Origin: Brevibacillus sedimenti
GTDB taxonomy: Bacteria; Bacillota; Bacilli; Brevibacillales; Brevibacillaceae
Assembly: GCF_020923495.1 (NCBI RefSeq)
Contig: NZ_CP064048.1
Location: forward strand, 638,501-702,500
Direction of reading: 5' to 3'
Length of the DNA stretch: 64,000 bases
In this document: positions 61,537 through 64,000 of the stretch, piece by piece
Layout: every line of letters begins with the position of its first letter
Numbering within the stretch: the first letter of the stretch is position 1
Notes under the pieces: model-generated
What the model was told of the DNA's origin: nothing
Seen by the model: the letters and a program-made list of their open reading frames with translations, nothing else
Database searches by the model: none
Made by a program: the position numbers and the translations under genes

Positions 61537-63270
61537 CTATTTCAGATCAAGTGCTGCCAACGCTTTGACACACTTGGCTACGGTTGAAGGAGATATCCCG
61601 TATTTTTCGGCGAAATACGCCTGGGATTGCTTCTGATTGTTCATCGTTCCGTATAGATATTCCAGCGCGGCCACCCACGCCACCGTTTTCCGCACCTGTA
61701 CCGGGTTGGCGACGCTTTCCTTGTAGCGGTGCCAGACCTTGAGGCACCATTCGCCCATGTCAGTCCGGTCGTTTTCCATCAGGCAGCGGCAGATGCAGTC
61801 TTCCACGCTCTCCATTTCCGTCTGGGGCGGGACACTGCTCACGCGACCCGCCGCACCGTTTGTCGTGCGGCTCGCCTCATCGTCTGTGACGGCATCACGC
61901 TGCGCTGCGTTTGGCTTGCCCTTGACGCGTTCCGCCGAGGTGCCGGGAGGGCAGTCCGGCAACGCCGCTCCCATGTCAGCCAGTGCCAGCAAGGCCAGCT
62001 TCTGCAGCTGCGGATCGTCTGTCTGGTGGTAAAAATGGCGAACAGCCGCTTCCGCTTCGTCATCGCCGATCATGGCAAGCGTTTGCAGGACGGCAAACTT
62101 TACTTCATCCCGCCCATGCTGCAGCGCCCAGAGCAATGAAGCGCGGATCATCGGGTCCTGTTTGAGGCCTTCCACGCCTTCAAGCGCCGCTTTTTCCCAG
62201 GATACTTCACGCTGCGGCGGATGGTACTGATACGGAATCAATAGGGTATTCTCCCCTTCTTCCTGCGCTTTTACTAATTGCAAGTAGTGATCCGCTACAC
62301 CCGAATCCGGGTCCAGCTGCTTGGCCTTCTGCCACCAACGCAGTGCCTGATTTCTGCGTCCGGTCATATAGGCAGAGATGGCCGCATAGTGGTATGTGCA
62401 GGCTTCGTGCATACGCCCCGTCCGCAACATCCGGTAGTACAGTCGGTACGCTTCCTCATGCTGCCCGAGCACGCCCATCGTCGTCGCCAGCTTGTACATG
62501 TGCTCCGGGTGATACGGGACCACTTTTTTCAGCATCTCGATCAGCCCGACTAGTTCCTGCACGCGATTGTGGTGGGAAAGCAGGACGGCCAGGTTGCACA
62601 GCGCATGCAGGTTTCCGTTTTCCCGCTCCAGCGTCTGTTCGATCGTCGCCATCGCCTGGGCAAAATCGCCCACGTAGTAGTAGGCCAGCGACAGGTTGTT
62701 CCAGGCCGGCATGAACGACGGGTCCGTCTCCACAATTTCTTTCAACGTCTCCAGTGCCTCTAAAAAGCGCCCTTCTTCCAGGCTTTGACGAGCTCGTTCG
62801 TGTTTGCTGTATACGTCCTCGCGGTCACCGGGAAGGAAGTGGCGCGGCGGCATGTCCAGTTCAAAGTAAATATAATCGAGCAGTTCTTCCGCTTCGAGCC
62901 GATATGGGCCGTTTTCATCCGCTTGCAGGTAACGGATCGCCATTTCTTCCGCCATCTGGTAGTCTTCCAGATTGGCGTAATTGTTGGCCATGTAAAAGTA
63001 TACTTCCACCATGGACGAATCGTACTTTTCGATAATTTCATACAAGACGTCGTTTGATGCTTCAAATTGCCCCGTTTCTGCCAAAACACTGGCCAGGTGG
63101 CAGTGGTATTCGGCATTGGTAGGCTCCAGCTCGATTGCCCGGCGAAAGCAGCGAAGGGCCTTCTTGTAATCGTAGCGATGCAGGGAACGAAGACCTCGCT
63201 CCACAAAGAATTCCGGATCTTGCATGAAGTCAACAACGGTGGCTTTGATGATACCCTTGTTATGTTTCAT
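61537..63270 (-). CDS. yvcD: TPR-repeat protein with C-terminal helix-turn-helix (YvcD-like)
   Basis: A 577-residue protein starting at ATG 63270 (ggaggt five bases upstream); the longer frame runs into tRNA genes. Tetratricopeptide repeats fill residues 20-400 (LRSLHRYDYKKALRCFRRAI; WNNLSLAYYYVGDFAQAMAT), followed by a HEAT-like segment and a Ser/Thr/Ala-rich linker. The end, QSQAYFAEKYGISPSTVAKC, looks like a helix-turn-helix. It lies upstream of trxB as in Bacillus yvcD. Function unknown. Confidence 0.8.
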   Translation of the reverse strand: MKHNKGIIKATVVDFMQDPEFFVERGLRSLHRYDYKKALRCFRRAIELEPTNAEYHCHLASVLAETGQFEASNDVLYEIIEKYDSSMVEVYFYMANNYANLEDYQMAEEMAIRYLQADENGPYRLEAEELLDYIYFELDMPPRHFLPGDREDVYSKHERARQSLEEGRFLEALETLKEIVETDPSFMPAWNNLSLAYYYVGDFAQAMATIEQTLERENGNLHALCNLAVLLSHHNRVQELVGLIEMLKKVVPYHPEHMYKLATTMGVLGQHEEAYRLYYRMLRTGRMHEACTYHYAAISAYMTGRRNQALRWWQKAKQLDPDSGVADHYLQLVKAQEEGENTLLIPYQYHPPQREVSWEKAALEGVEGLKQDPMIRASLLWALQHGRDEVKFAVLQTLAMIGDDEAEAAVRHFYHQTDDPQLQKLALLALADMGAALPDCPPGTSAERVKGKPNAAQRDAVTDDEASRTTNGAAGRVSSVPPQTEMESVEDCICRCLMENDRTDMGEWCLKVWHRYKESVANPVQVRKTVAWVAALEYLYGTMNNQKQSQAYFAEKYGISPSTVAKCVKALAALDLK

Positions 63271-63445
63271 AGAACCTCCAACATCCCGGGAGCAGTACTC
63301 CATGTATCGTACCAGAAGCTCTCCCGCGCCACAAGTTGATTCGGCCGGCAAAGTGCTTGGCAACCAGCCAATAAAGCAGGAAACACCACTGGCTTTACAG
63401 CGAGTGGTGTCGTCTATCCGTTGTATCAATTGTGTAAAACGAAAA

Positions 63446-63521
63446 TGGAGCGGACGACGGGTCTCGAACCCGCGACCTTCGCCTTGGCAAGGCGACGCTC
63501 TACCAATTGAGCTACGTCCGC
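63446..63521 (-). tRNA. tRNA-Gly (GCC)
   Basis: 76 bases with CCA encoded. Acceptor GCGGACG/CGTCCGC, anticodon loop CTTGCCAAG-like with GCC, and T-arm GCGGG-TTCGAGA-CCCGT. Confidence 0.95.
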
Positions 63522-63523
63522 AC

Positions 63524-63599
63524 TGGTGAGCCATGAAGGACTCGAACCTTCGACCCTCTGATTAAAAGTCAGATGCTCTACCAACTGAGCTAATGGCTC
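63524..63599 (-). tRNA. tRNA-Lys (TTT)
   Basis: 76 bases with CCA encoded. Acceptor GAGCCAT/ATGGCTC; anticodon TTT in CTGACTTTTAATCAG. Confidence 0.95.
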
Positions 63600-63605
63600 A
63601 CAATA

Positions 63606-63681
<76 letters not shown>

Positions 63682-63695
63682 GCTTTGATTGTAGA

Positions 63696-63772
63696 TGGCG
63701 GAGCTGACGGGACTCGAACCCGCGACCTCCGGTGTGACAGACCGGCGTGAACTCCAGCTTCACCACAGCTCC
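63696..63772 (-). tRNA. tRNA-Asp (GTC)
   Basis: 77 bases with CCA encoded. Acceptor GGAGCTG/CAGCTCC; anticodon GTC in CCGGTCTGTCACACCGG. Only about 60 bases separate it from the 23S rRNA 3' end. Confidence 0.93.
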
Positions 63773-63832
63773 GTGAAAAAAACCTTCATTCCTTGAAAAC
63801 TGGACATGCATGGTGCAAAGGATCATTGGAGT

Positions 63833-64000
63833 GGATAAGTCCTCGACCGATTAGTATTCGTCAGCTCCACGCGTTGCCGCGCTTCCACACCGAACCTATC
63901 AACCTCATCGTCTTTGAGGGGTCTTACCAGCTTGACGCTGTGGGAAGTCTCATCTTGGAGGGGGCTTCACGCTTAGATGCTTTCAGCGCTTATCCCGTCC
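63833..64000 (-). rRNA. 23S ribosomal RNA, 3' end (runs off the right edge)
   Basis: Read on the minus strand the stretch has the conserved 3' end of 23S rRNA: GGATAAGCGCTGAAAGCATC, TCAAGCTGGTAAGACCCC and GAATACTAATCGGTCGAGGA. The gene continues past base 64000. No 5S gene follows in the window. Confidence 0.95.

Noticed and set aside
63270..63534. Longer start for the TPR protein running through the tRNA genes
   Set aside because: The extension is translated tRNA sequence; ATG at 63270 has a good ribosome site.

Overview
The window looks like the chromosome of a GC-rich, spore-forming member of the Bacillales, probably a Brevibacillus-like Paenibacillaceae. This rests on gene order and family likeness, not on a database search. 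The main pointers are the trxB / rapZ-yvcK-whiA-crh block, clpP with a CtsR-type operator, an H-type small acid-soluble spore protein gene, rpoN (sigL) followed by a cggR-gapA-pgk-tpiA-gpmI-eno glycolytic operon, and secG-rnr-smpB-ssrA. The right edge enters the 3' end of a 23S rRNA gene, read leftwards into four tRNA genes.

Layout. 1-0.6 kb: 5' part of a Fur-regulated siderophore permease (yclN-like). 1.1-7.4 kb: a thiazole/oxazole-modified microcin (TOMM) cluster of the heterocycloanthracin type. It has a Cys-repeat precursor, a ThiF-like maturation protein, a fused leader-binding/YcaO cyclodehydratase, a SagB-type dehydrogenase and, just upstream, an unrecognised tyrosine-rich small protein. 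7.9-13.6 kb: a YknXYZ/MacAB-like efflux system divergent from a two-component system. 13.8-17.6 kb: a chemoreceptor and a translationally coupled ATP-grasp gene behind a c-di-GMP-I riboswitch with an intrinsic terminator. 17.8-18.9 kb: a tandemly triplicated repeat. 18.9-23.7 kb: MBL hydrolase, multicopper oxidase, flavin monooxygenase and a divergent MarR regulator. 23.7-29.2 kb: an accessory stretch, partly AT-rich, with a secreted protein, a lipoprotein, an IS256 remnant, a type I (holin-like) toxin and its decayed copy, a BNR-type lipoprotein and 180-bp repeats. 29.2-33.3 kb: ssrA, smpB, rnr, secG. 33.5-39.6 kb: cytochrome c, a FetAB-like exporter with a broken permease gene, and a complete iron-siderophore ABC importer with Fur boxes. 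39.7-48.2 kb: glycolytic operon, with an NhaC-type antiporter between cggR and gapA. 48.3-57.3 kb: glutaredoxin-like gene, rpoN, tRNA-Arg, a frameshifted LivJ-like gene, an ECF sigma/anti-sigma/polymer-forming-protein operon, clpP, sspH, a TmrB-like gene and crh. 57.3-64 kb: whiA, yvcK, rapZ, trxB, a TPR protein, tRNAs and 23S rRNA.

The two most unusual things are the TOMM cluster with its tyrosine-rich companion, and a family of small elements with imperfect terminal inverted repeats. At three loci these elements sit inside rho-independent terminators, and the host hairpin, different at each locus, is present on both sides. Two of these insertions bracket the TOMM cluster. Two genes (fetB-like and livJ-like) carry frameshifts that are either real decay or assembly errors.
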